Made by a program: the position numbers and the translations under genes
Shown here: in pieces, positions 48,087 through 56,597 of the stretch
Numbering within the stretch: the stretch's first letter is position 1
How the letters are laid out: each line of letters opens with the position of its first letter
Assembly (NCBI RefSeq): GCF_003970675.1
Contig: NZ_CP034562.1
Span: forward strand, 4,349,501-4,413,500
Reading direction: 5' to 3'
From: Flammeovirga pectinis
Lineage (GTDB): Bacteria; Bacteroidota; Bacteroidia; Cytophagales; Flammeovirgaceae
Length of the DNA stretch: 64,000 nucleotides
Notes under the pieces: model-generated
Told to the model about the DNA's origin: nothing
Database searches by the model: none
What the model saw: only the letters and a program-made list of their open reading frames with translations

Positions 48087-48626
48087 ATGAAAACCAGATT
48101 ATTATTTCTTGTTTTTTATACAGTAGTAAGTACTTTAAATGCAATGCAATTACATCATTCAGTTATTGATACAATACGTACCGAGATAGAATTTATTACA
48201 TTAGATCAACTAGATTCAGTTGTAGCTAAATCATCTAAAAAATATGTATTACTAGAGGTAACTGCCACATGGTGTTCCCCTTGTGTTAAGGATGTAATGG
48301 AGTTGGTAAAAAGAAAAAAAGAGTTTGATGCGTTAAATGTTGAGCTAGTATTTTTGTTTGAGAAGAACTCGAAAATTCAGCATATAGAGAAGTTTGTTCC
48401 TCCAGACTTTAGAAGCTTTATTGTAAATACTAAAGGGAAAAAACCAAAACAAAATATGAAGGAAATAGGTTTGAAATTATTTCCAGATTTGGATGAGTTT
48501 TATTATAGTTGGCCTTTGTCTCACTTTGCTTTAGTAGATAAAAATATGGATAGATTACTTCATCATGATCCAGTGAATGACAGTACTGATATTCTTCAGA
48601 AAATTGAAGCTTTAAAAGCGTTGTAA
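48087..48626 (+). CDS. Thioredoxin-like exported protein
   Basis: This 179-residue protein has a signal peptide ending TLNA. LLEVTATWCSPCVKDVMELV holds the WCSPC redox centre of the thioredoxin/TlpA fold, and WPLSHFALVDKN has the usual beta strand after the cis-proline position, although the proline order is unusual. It is probably periplasmic. It is flanked by a terminator upstream and an independent promoter region downstream, so likely monocistronic. Its partner proteins are unknown. It may keep cysteines reduced in the neighbouring exported proteins, such as the CX4C protein at 50718. Confidence 0.75.
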   Translation: MKTRLLFLVFYTVVSTLNAMQLHHSVIDTIRTEIEFITLDQLDSVVAKSSKKYVLLEVTATWCSPCVKDVMELVKRKKEFDALNVELVFLFEKNSKIQHIEKFVPPDFRSFIVNTKGKKPKQNMKEIGLKLFPDLDEFYYSWPLSHFALVDKNMDRLLHHDPVNDSTDILQKIEALKAL

Positions 48627-48785
48627 TAAATCTCTTTTAGTAAAATTTTTTATTTTGAATTCCATATAAAAGACATATTTATTTTAAGATACATTTCGTT
48701 TATGGATAGAGATCTTAAAAGGTCTATTTCTAAATATATTTGGTTAAGAAATGTATGATGAAATGAACTGAATATTACTTTTGAT

Positions 48786-50717
48786 ATGAAAAGGAGAGAC
48801 TTTTTTAAGAAATCATCTGGGGCAGTAATTGCCTCGAGTTTATTACCACTAACAAGCAGTGCTAAAGATAAAAAGACCGTTACTTTTGATGTAGGAGATA
48901 GAGATAAAGACAACTGGTTTCAGGTTGGAGAAGGGAAGAAAGGGCTACCAAATAGAAACAAAACAATAACATGCGATGTAGTTGTAGTTGGGGCAGGAAT
49001 AGCAGGAATTTGTGCCGCTGTGGCATCGGCTAGAACAGGAGCAAAGACAATTCTTTTGAGCGATCGTTCTGTAATTGGAGGGAATGCGTCTTCAGAAATT
49101 CGTGTAACGGTTAATGGTGTTCAGAATTTAAAAAATGAACATAAAGTAGAAAGAGAAACGGGTATTGTAGAAGAATTCCAGATAGAGAATTGGTATTATA
49201 ATCCTCAAGAATCTTACCCTATGTGGGACCACGTAATTTATGATTATTGTACGCGCCAAGAAAACTTAACCGTAATGGTGAATACACAGGCGATTGATGC
49301 AACTACTGAAAAAGATAAAATAACTTCAATTTTATGTTGGCAGGGGTCTACAGAAACGTATTATTCTATTAATGCTAAAATGTTTTGTGACTGTTCTGGA
49401 GATGGTTTAATGGCTGCACAAGCTGGTGCAGAATACAGAACAGGAAGAGAAGCAAGAGGTGAATTTGGAGAATCTTTTGCCCCAGAAAAAGCAGATGGTT
49501 GGCAAATGGGTGCGTCGGTAATGATGATCACGAAAGACATGGGACACCTTGTAAAATATATTCCTCCAACGTTTGCAATTAAGTACGAGGCAGATAAAAT
49601 GCACGACCGTAAAATTAAGCAAATGAAAGAGGGTTTCTGGTGGGTAGAATTAGGAAGTGATTTTGATATTGTTGCAGATCAAGAAGAAAATAGACATAAA
49701 TTATTGGGGTACATGCATGGTGTTTGGGACTATGTGAAAAACTCAGGCAAATACCCCGAATCAGAAAATATTGCTTTAGATTGGGTCGGTTCTGTACCGG
49801 GTAGAAGAGAGTCGCGTAGGTTTATGGGAGATTATCTGCTTAATCAAAATGACTTACAAAACTACAAACATTTTCCAGATGCAGTTGCCTACGGAGGTTG
49901 GTCGTTAGACGAGCATTGCCCTGGTGGAATAGAAAGTCCAGATCAACGTCCAAGTTATTTTCATGCAAAATTTAATAAGCTCTACGAAGTACCTTTTAGA
50001 AGTTTGTATTCTAAAAATATTAGCAACCTTCTGTTTGCAGGAAGGAATGTAAGTGTAACACACATGGCATTATCTTCTACAAGAATTCAGGCAACATGTG
50101 GCTTAATGGGACAAGCATCTGGAACGGCAGCAGCATTGTGTGTGAAACACAATTGGACACCAAGAAAAATTGCAAATAATAAGATTGATGTATTGCAAGA
50201 ACAGTTACTTCGTGATGATGTTTATATTCCTAACCGCCCTGCAGTAGACCCCAAAGATTTACTCCATAAAGCAAATACAATCATTGCTTCATCTACCAAT
50301 TCAGGTGATGTAAAACTTTTAACAAATGGAATATCTAGAAAAGAAATTGGAAAAGTAAACCATTGGGAATCAAAAGGAAATAATGCATATTTACAAATGG
50401 AATGGGATACGCCAATTCAATTATCAAGCGTAGAATTTAAAGGAGATACCAACCTTCAACGTAAGATTATGATGCATAAAAACCCCGAGAAAAATAAGGG
50501 ACAGGTTATTGGAATTCCTCCAGAATTAGTAAAATCTGCAATCGTAGAAGTTAGAAAAAATGGAGTTTGGCAAACTGTAAATTCAGTAGATAACAATATT
50601 ACTCGACTAGTTAAAATGCAATTCGATCAAGTAAAAACTACTGGAGTAAGATTACGTCTTAAAGAAACTTGGGGCAAAGAAAATATCACATTATTCGAAG
50701 TTCGTTGTTACGCATAA
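48786..50717 (+). CDS. Tat-exported FAD-dependent oxidoreductase with galactose-binding-like C-terminus
   Basis: This 643-residue protein has a twin-arginine signal, MKRRDFFKKSS, then a hydrophobic stretch to TSSA, so it is exported folded with its cofactor. The nucleotide-binding motif is VVVGAGIAGICAA (about 65-80), followed by SVIGGNASSEIR, typical of the FAD_oxidored group often labelled xanthan lyase in error. LLFAGRNVSVTHMALSSTRIQ is the second FAD-contact block (about 418-440). Residues 520-643 resemble a discoidin/galactose-binding module. It may oxidise or modify a sugar unit of the polysaccharide. The next gene starts immediately after its stop, without a gap. Confidence 0.85.
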   Translation: MKRRDFFKKSSGAVIASSLLPLTSSAKDKKTVTFDVGDRDKDNWFQVGEGKKGLPNRNKTITCDVVVVGAGIAGICAAVASARTGAKTILLSDRSVIGGNASSEIRVTVNGVQNLKNEHKVERETGIVEEFQIENWYYNPQESYPMWDHVIYDYCTRQENLTVMVNTQAIDATTEKDKITSILCWQGSTETYYSINAKMFCDCSGDGLMAAQAGAEYRTGREARGEFGESFAPEKADGWQMGASVMMITKDMGHLVKYIPPTFAIKYEADKMHDRKIKQMKEGFWWVELGSDFDIVADQEENRHKLLGYMHGVWDYVKNSGKYPESENIALDWVGSVPGRRESRRFMGDYLLNQNDLQNYKHFPDAVAYGGWSLDEHCPGGIESPDQRPSYFHAKFNKLYEVPFRSLYSKNISNLLFAGRNVSVTHMALSSTRIQATCGLMGQASGTAAALCVKHNWTPRKIANNKIDVLQEQLLRDDVYIPNRPAVDPKDLLHKANTIIASSTNSGDVKLLTNGISRKEIGKVNHWESKGNNAYLQMEWDTPIQLSSVEFKGDTNLQRKIMMHKNPEKNKGQVIGIPPELVKSAIVEVRKNGVWQTVNSVDNNITRLVKMQFDQVKTTGVRLRLKETWGKENITLFEVRCYA

Positions 50718-51851
50718 ATGAAAACTACTCGCACACAAATAGCATTCTCAATACTACTATTGTTTGTAATAGTAGGTATGGTTGATATTCAAGACCCGAA
50801 AGGAAAAAAAGTCTACCTCAATCACCCTGGTCTTACAAAAGGAGAGACAGGAGTCTATTATTTAAATACATCAAAAAGCACAAATAATGAGTTGTATTAT
50901 ATTGATGTGCAATCTGTATTATGTGCAGAAAAAGTATGTAAAGTTGTACCTGTTCGAGTGGTCTGGAATAAGTTTGGTGAGTATCAAGAATTTAAGATGA
51001 TAAATGGAGCAACTTTAGAAAAATTAGAAAAGAATAAAGTTGTTCCATTTTCAGAAAGTGATTATAAATTACTACATAACATTTTATCAGATAAAAAATC
51101 TCCTTTTAAAAATTTGACATATGGAGAAATTACAAAAACCTATGCACATGGGGAAGGAGAGGAGCTAGATGGACGTTCTGGAGCAACAGCAATAATGTTA
51201 GAAGAAGGTGAATCTATTGTTGGAGCAACTTGGACTTGTTACACATTATGGCATTGGGTATACGGTGATGCTGTAGGTGAAATTAGAGCATTTTCTGCAG
51301 AAAATTCGTCTACTAAAAAATTATTGACAATTCTAAAAAGTAAAAGAAGAGAGCAACAGAATTATACTATAAATGCAATAGTAAATCAAGGGTTATACAA
51401 TATTGCATTTTGGGAAGAACTGACAGCTTCAATAGAAATGTACTCTGATGATCAGGTTCGGTTATTAGTCAAATATTTGGAAAAGGCAAATCAAACCGAT
51501 TTTTATAAATACTATGCTGTTTGGTTTCATGGAATTACTCCTCAAAAGCGTATTCATTTTCTGCGCAACTTATTTAATTCAGCACAAAATATATCCCCTA
51601 AATTTGTTACTGATTTATACAGAAACCTACCTCTTATTTCAGATTATGCAGAGTTCGATGCCTTTATTCATGTACTAGATAAAAGACAATTAGAAAGTGC
51701 TGAAATAAATGTCTATGTGATAAAGTATCTCTCCAATAATACAATTTTTTCTAGAAGGGCTTATTGGTATCTGCAAGATAAAAACCTAACCAAAGAGCAA
51801 TTAAAAGCGATGAAAAAATATAAAAGAGTAAACAAGAAGGTACTACAGTAA
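50718..51851 (+). CDS. Exported protein with flavinylation-type motif, partner of the FAD oxidoreductase
   Basis: This 377-residue protein has one N-terminal hydrophobic signal or anchor (about 8-22). CAEKVCKVVPVRVVW (Cys69, Cys74) precedes an FMN-binding-domain-like stretch. DGRSGATA at 151-158 matches the D-x-x-S/T-G-A-T pattern to which ApbE covalently attaches FMN, predicting Thr157 as the site. The C-terminal half is helical, perhaps repeat-like. Its ATG directly follows the TAA of the FAD oxidoreductase, so the two are made together. An extracytoplasmic electron-transfer pair is a sensible inference. No ApbE gene is in the window. Confidence 0.55.
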   Translation: MKTTRTQIAFSILLLFVIVGMVDIQDPKGKKVYLNHPGLTKGETGVYYLNTSKSTNNELYYIDVQSVLCAEKVCKVVPVRVVWNKFGEYQEFKMINGATLEKLEKNKVVPFSESDYKLLHNILSDKKSPFKNLTYGEITKTYAHGEGEELDGRSGATAIMLEEGESIVGATWTCYTLWHWVYGDAVGEIRAFSAENSSTKKLLTILKSKRREQQNYTINAIVNQGLYNIAFWEELTASIEMYSDDQVRLLVKYLEKANQTDFYKYYAVWFHGITPQKRIHFLRNLFNSAQNISPKFVTDLYRNLPLISDYAEFDAFIHVLDKRQLESAEINVYVIKYLSNNTIFSRRAYWYLQDKNLTKEQLKAMKKYKRVNKKVLQ

Positions 51852-52039
51852 AAAAAAGGACAGAAGTTTGTGTTTCATTTTGTTTATAAAGATCTTACTT
51901 ATGGTTAAGTTTTAACTATTTTACTGATGTTCAAAAACATCAATAAAACAAACATTCAAAACGTCTTTATGATGTAGAAAACTGTAAATTTTAGATTAAA
52001 AATAACTAAGATTTATAAGTAACTACCAAACACTATTTT

Positions 52040-53074
52040 ATGAAAAAAAAGCAACTTTTATGTGCTCTCCTTTGTGTAGGATTAATGGTATCTTGCGAAA
52101 GTACTAAAAAAGAAAATTCTGAAAACTCGAATAAAACAGAGGTAGAAGAAACAGCAACTATTGTTACAGAAGATAACTTTCCACAAGCCTATACTAATTT
52201 AAGATTGGCGGCAGTACTAAAGAAAACGGGAGGTGTAAATAAATTTTTCACAATGCCTGTTCCGAGTAGTATCCCAGAAGAACAATTTGTGGTTCGAATG
52301 AACAGAGACACACCTTATTCGGTATCTGTAATTGATATGTCTAGCGGAGACGTTACCGTTACAGTTCCAGCAACTGACAGGTATGTAACAATTCAGGTTG
52401 TTGACGAAAACCACGAAACACAACCCATGATTTATGGAGCGGGCACACATAAACTTACAGCAAAAACTGACCATGCATTTGTTATTGTAAGAGCATTAGA
52501 TGGTGATATTCGTGAGAACTTAGTAATTAAAGCTGGGAGTGCTAAACCATTTAAATTGAAAAAATGGGACATGAAATCTTTCAAAGCAATTGATAAAGCA
52601 GGAAATTTAGATTTTAGTGATGGTTACGATCAATCGAAAGCATTTGGTAACAAAGAAAGCGGACAGACAAAATACATGAATTATGTAGGTGCAGCTGGAG
52701 GCTGGGGTGGTGCTATGGTACAAGATAACATTTACCAAACAAGCCAATATTTAGATGCAGAAGGTTGTTACGAGATGACTTTTACAGACCCTAAAGATAT
52801 TTATTTTTGGTCTGCTACAGTATACAATGGTGATGGGAGAATGTTTAATGATATAGCAAATGTATCTAGCGAAATGAACCCAGTAAAAAATGCTGATGGA
52901 ACATATACTGTTCGCTTTGGTTGCGACGGTCAGCCAAATAATATTCCAATTATTGAAGGGAATACAACAGGTAAATTCAACGTTCTGATGCGTCATTATG
53001 GACCAAGTGAAATGGTAAGCGAAGACAAGAAAGGGTATAACCCTACAATACTTATTAAAAAAGTAAGTAAATAA
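52040..53074 (+). CDS. DUF1254/DUF1214-type lipoprotein
   Basis: This 344-residue protein has a lipobox LMVSC (Cys19) and a Lys/Glu/Asn linker. The DUF1254-like part (about 50-170) includes VVRMNRDTPYSVSVIDMSSG and VTVPATDRYVTIQVVDENH. The DUF1214-like part (about 235-335) includes FWSATVYNGDGRMFND and VLMRHYGPSEM. Both domains are widespread in exported proteins and lack a proven biochemical role. It is a single gene between the flavin pair and the last sulfatase. A long hairpin follows its stop. Confidence 0.8.
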   Translation: MKKKQLLCALLCVGLMVSCESTKKENSENSNKTEVEETATIVTEDNFPQAYTNLRLAAVLKKTGGVNKFFTMPVPSSIPEEQFVVRMNRDTPYSVSVIDMSSGDVTVTVPATDRYVTIQVVDENHETQPMIYGAGTHKLTAKTDHAFVIVRALDGDIRENLVIKAGSAKPFKLKKWDMKSFKAIDKAGNLDFSDGYDQSKAFGNKESGQTKYMNYVGAAGGWGGAMVQDNIYQTSQYLDAEGCYEMTFTDPKDIYFWSATVYNGDGRMFNDIANVSSEMNPVKNADGTYTVRFGCDGQPNNIPIIEGNTTGKFNVLMRHYGPSEMVSEDKKGYNPTILIKKVSK

Positions 53075-53098
53075 TCTAGCCTATACATTTATAGAATG

Positions 53099-53135
53099 GC
53101 AGTTTAGTTAAAGCCTTTTTGGATAACTAGACTGC
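53099..53135 (+). repeat. 12-bp hairpin after the DUF1254 gene
   Basis: GCAGTTTAGTTA pairs with TAACTAGACTGC (one wobble) around a 13-nt loop. The T run lies in the loop, not after the stem, so it may protect the 3' end or terminate weakly. Confidence 0.5.
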
Positions 53136-53357
53136 TGTTATTACTTCTTCAATGCCACACTAACTAACAGAAATAAAGACCTCATTGTAGTTTTTTGGAA
53201 CATTTTTCTACAAAAATTTAGCACAGAACTGATATTCGCACATTTTTGAAAATATACTATCCTAGTTTTTTAAGTACTAGCCTCTTCTTTGTAATGAACT
53301 CCATAACAATTAATCAATGGATTTTTTTAACTATCAAATAGTCTAATCTAATTTAAA

Positions 53358-54734
53358 ATGAAAAAATATTTTGTACTACTAATGATGTTGGGGCTACTCC
53401 CTAATTTTGTTTTTTCACAAGACAAACGACCAAATATTGTATTTCTACTTGCCGATGATTTAGGGTACGGAGAACTTGGTTGTTTTGGTCAGGAAGTAAT
53501 AAAAACACCCAACTTAGATGCACTTGCAAAAAAAGGAATTCGATTTACAAATTTCTATTCTGGAAGTCCAGTTTGTTCGCCTTCAAGAGCAGTCTTAATG
53601 ACTGGTGTTAATTCTAGCAGAAACGCAATTAGAGGTAACAATGGGTATTTTGTAGAAGACGATAACTTTGGAAGAGTTTCTCTATCAAAAAAAGATAAAA
53701 CTCTTGGAGAGGTTTTGAAAAAAGCAGGCTATCAAACGGCTTTTATTGGGAAATGGCATTTGGGTGTTCCAGAAGATTTAAGTACATGGGCCTATGGCAG
53801 AGGTTTTGATTATGCTATCCAAGAACAGTGGGGAATCTCTGATAAAGGAGAAAAATTCGACGAGCAAATGCATTGGATTAACGGCAGACAAGATTCTATT
53901 TATTACAACGAAAAAGAATGGGACTCTAAAGATGAATTTAGGTCTGAATTGGCATTTAAATATTTAGACACTGTAGATAAAGACAAACCTTTCTTTTTAT
54001 TTATGTCGTACAGAGCACCACATGCTCACGAGTTCTACATTAATAATAAAGAACTTTATGCTGATAAAGGTTGGCCTGCAGAAGAAAGAAGACATGCTGC
54101 TAAAATTACATTGTTGGATAAGCAAATTGGTAGAATGTTAACTAAACTAGAAGAAATGGGCGAACTAGAAAATACACTCATTGTCTTTACAAGCGATAAT
54201 GGCCCAACAGGGGAGTACCACGATTATAAATTTTTTAATAGTAACGGTGATCTAAAAGGATACAAAAGAGATGTTTACGAAGGAGGAGTACGTGTACCAA
54301 CAATTATGTATTGGCCAGGTAAAACAGCTAAAGGAACAGACAACACCTTTATTGGTGGCGGAGTTGACTTTATGGCTACTTTCTCTGATGTTGCAAAAAT
54401 AAAAACTCCAAAAACAAATGATGGAATATCTCTAGTACCTGTTCTAAAAGGTAAAAAACCTGTAGAAAGAGAGTATTTAAATTGGGAGTTTCAACGCAAT
54501 GGCAGAAGTCCAAAAAACTTTAGACAAGCAGTTCGAATTGGTCAGTTGAAAGCCGTTAGGTACGGTGTAAATAACCCAGTAGAAATTTATAACTTGGAAG
54601 AAGATATATCTGAGACAAAAAATATAGCAGAGCAGTATCCTGAGTTAGTAAAGAAGGTAATTAAGATTTTTGAAAACGAAAGAGAAGATAGTTCTCATTA
54701 TCCATACGGAGGTTATCCGCAAGAGAATAATTAA
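53358..54734 (+). CDS. Secreted sulfatase (S1)
   Basis: This 458-residue protein has a signal peptide ending FVFSQ. FLLADDLGYGELG (Asp33, Asp34) and CSPSRAVLMTG (Cys73, Arg77) are the metal and formylglycine sites. GKWHLGVPEDLSTW, FTSDNGPTGEYHD and KFFNSNGDLKGYKRDVYEGG follow. It looks like a secreted paralogue of the minus-strand lipoprotein at 12689, sharing the substrate-loop wording. It is the last gene of the galactan locus as seen here and has its own promoter region. The function assignment as sulfatase is firm; the sulfate position is not known. Confidence 0.93.
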   Translation: MKKYFVLLMMLGLLPNFVFSQDKRPNIVFLLADDLGYGELGCFGQEVIKTPNLDALAKKGIRFTNFYSGSPVCSPSRAVLMTGVNSSRNAIRGNNGYFVEDDNFGRVSLSKKDKTLGEVLKKAGYQTAFIGKWHLGVPEDLSTWAYGRGFDYAIQEQWGISDKGEKFDEQMHWINGRQDSIYYNEKEWDSKDEFRSELAFKYLDTVDKDKPFFLFMSYRAPHAHEFYINNKELYADKGWPAEERRHAAKITLLDKQIGRMLTKLEEMGELENTLIVFTSDNGPTGEYHDYKFFNSNGDLKGYKRDVYEGGVRVPTIMYWPGKTAKGTDNTFIGGGVDFMATFSDVAKIKTPKTNDGISLVPVLKGKKPVEREYLNWEFQRNGRSPKNFRQAVRIGQLKAVRYGVNNPVEIYNLEEDISETKNIAEQYPELVKKVIKIFENEREDSSHYPYGGYPQENN

Positions 54735-54971
54735 TAAATATTTTTTAGAATATATATACTTAAGAAGTGTGCATTAGTAGTTAACTGATGTACATTTCTT
54801 GGTTTACTATGTTGATATTTTTGAAGGGGTAGAGAGTAATTCAGAAATTTCACAATTATGAGCACTTTTAATAGAGGTAGAGAAAGGTTATTTAGTGATA
54901 CCTATAAATAGAGTTACGAGTTATCAGAAAACTCAAAAGACAGCGTTCAGATTACACTCCCTTATATATAG

Positions 54972-55009
54972 AAAAAAGTGTATACCAGCTACCTGATATA
55001 CACTTTTTT
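54972..55009. terminator. Bidirectional terminator
   Basis: AAAAAAGTGTATA (54972-54984) and TATACACTTTTTT (54997-55009) are perfectly complementary, with A and T runs at the outer ends. It lies between converging genes and can serve both the last sulfatase and the coiled-coil lipoprotein gene. Confidence 0.85.
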
Positions 55010-55052
55010 ATACTTTTACACTTATTGAAAAGTGTCTTTTATAATGGTAAAT

Positions 55053-56498
55053 TTATTTTGCTTGTTGCAACTCTCGTTCACGAACAGCAACTAATTGCTT
55101 AGCATCTTCAATATTTTTTTTCAATGAATCTATTTTACCCTTTTCAATAGAAATATTACTTCTGATAGAGTTCTCGTTATAAGTCAAGTTTTCACTATCG
55201 ATTTTACTTTTTAATTCCTTTATATTGTTTTTGACAACCTTTTCGTCAACATTTGAGGGTAGATTTTTTAGTAAATCTTCTTCTATCTTTATTCGTTCTT
55301 CAAATTGCTTAATATTAGTAGAATGATTTATAATTTTAAATTCCCATTTTTTAATCTGAACATACTGATGGATTAATGCTTTTTCTGCATTTTTAAGATT
55401 GATTCTAGCAGCATCTAAATCATATTGAAGGTTTATTAATTTTCTATTTTTCTGAGTATTTAAATCACTTTCAAAAGTTGAGAATTGATTCTCCATAGAT
55501 GATACCTGACCTTTTGCTAGTCTAATATAGTAATCAGCATCTTTAACCTCTTTTTTTATTGCCTCAAGATTATTTCTTAATTCTTCAGTTCGTGCAATTA
55601 TTTGTTGTTCAGTACCATACATAGAATGATTAAATGCTTCATTGTGCATTTTATCTTTTAATACAACCATTTCATTTAAGTAAGTAGAAAGGTTAGTTGC
55701 ATTTTGTTTTGCAGTTTCTACTGATCTTTTGAAAGCCTGAACATCTTTTAATGTCTGATAATTGAGTGTTTTTTTATTCTCTTGCTCAATGATATCAGTA
55801 TGTCCTTTTATTGTAGTAGACAATACCTTAACTCGAGCTAAAGATGCTTTCATTTCTACTTCATATTTTTTTAAAGCCTCTTCACTTACTTTCTTTATAT
55901 CCGAGAATTCAATATTTATTTCTTTAGTAACATCATCTGTAGATTTTTCAGCCTCAAGTTTAGCCTTATCAGCAATTTCAGTCTCTTTTTCTAGTTCTTT
56001 TTTGAGCTCTTTAACTTTGCTTTCATCTTTTTCAGCTGCAATTTTACTTTTCGTTTCTTCAGATTGCTTTACAGTTTCCAATGCTTTTTCAGCTGCCTTT
56101 ATTGCTTCTTCAGCTTTTAATATTACCTCTTTTAACTTATCTATTGCTTTTATTGCTTCCTCCTTTTTCTTTTCAGCAGCTTTTACTTTATCATCGGCAG
56201 CTTTTTTTGCGACACTATTAGTCGCTTTAGAAGCTTCCTTTTTAGCATTTTTAATAGCTTCATTGGCATTGTTAAGTTGTTCTTGAGTTGCAACCTCTTT
56301 CTGAGTAACTAGTTTAGAAGTTAGTATAGCTTTTTCAAGCACTTTTTTTGCTTTTTCAATAGCTGATTCACCTGTCTCCTTTAGTTGATCTACTTTTAAA
56401 CCTTTTTCATTTTCTTGAGAAGGAGTTATTTCTGAATCTTTTTTATTACAGCTAATTGCTGTTGAAATTAGTAATATTGGGAGGATTATTTTTCTCAT
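55053..56498 (-). CDS. Coiled-coil lipoprotein, alanine/lysine/glutamate-rich
   Basis: This 481-residue protein has a lipobox STAISC (Cys17). Nearly all the rest is predicted coiled coil: residues 35-200 are a low-complexity Ala/Lys/Glu helix (KKAADDKVKAAEKKKEEA and similar), and 210-480 give less repetitive heptads with MENQFSTFESDL and LVAVRERELQQ at the end. This resembles long periplasmic or surface spacer proteins. It has no enzyme motif. It is transcribed from its own promoter on the minus strand. A structural or adhesive role is likely but unproved. The low-complexity half may attract false database matches. Confidence 0.75.
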   Translation of the reverse strand: MRKIILPILLISTAISCNKKDSEITPSQENEKGLKVDQLKETGESAIEKAKKVLEKAILTSKLVTQKEVATQEQLNNANEAIKNAKKEASKATNSVAKKAADDKVKAAEKKKEEAIKAIDKLKEVILKAEEAIKAAEKALETVKQSEETKSKIAAEKDESKVKELKKELEKETEIADKAKLEAEKSTDDVTKEINIEFSDIKKVSEEALKKYEVEMKASLARVKVLSTTIKGHTDIIEQENKKTLNYQTLKDVQAFKRSVETAKQNATNLSTYLNEMVVLKDKMHNEAFNHSMYGTEQQIIARTEELRNNLEAIKKEVKDADYYIRLAKGQVSSMENQFSTFESDLNTQKNRKLINLQYDLDAARINLKNAEKALIHQYVQIKKWEFKIINHSTNIKQFEERIKIEEDLLKNLPSNVDEKVVKNNIKELKSKIDSENLTYNENSIRSNISIEKGKIDSLKKNIEDAKQLVAVRERELQQAK

Positions 56499-56597
56499 TT
56501 ATATAAGAGACAACTCTAAAAAAGCGATAGACACGTTTATTTGTTGTTGTTAACCTAATGCTTTCAACACTTTAATTTTTCTGTTTAGTGAAAGTGA

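Noticed and set aside
55762-56286. A 174-codon plus-strand frame of Ser/Phe/Ala-rich text
   Set aside because: It is the reverse of the low-complexity Ala/Lys/Glu coiled-coil gene, which explains its length.
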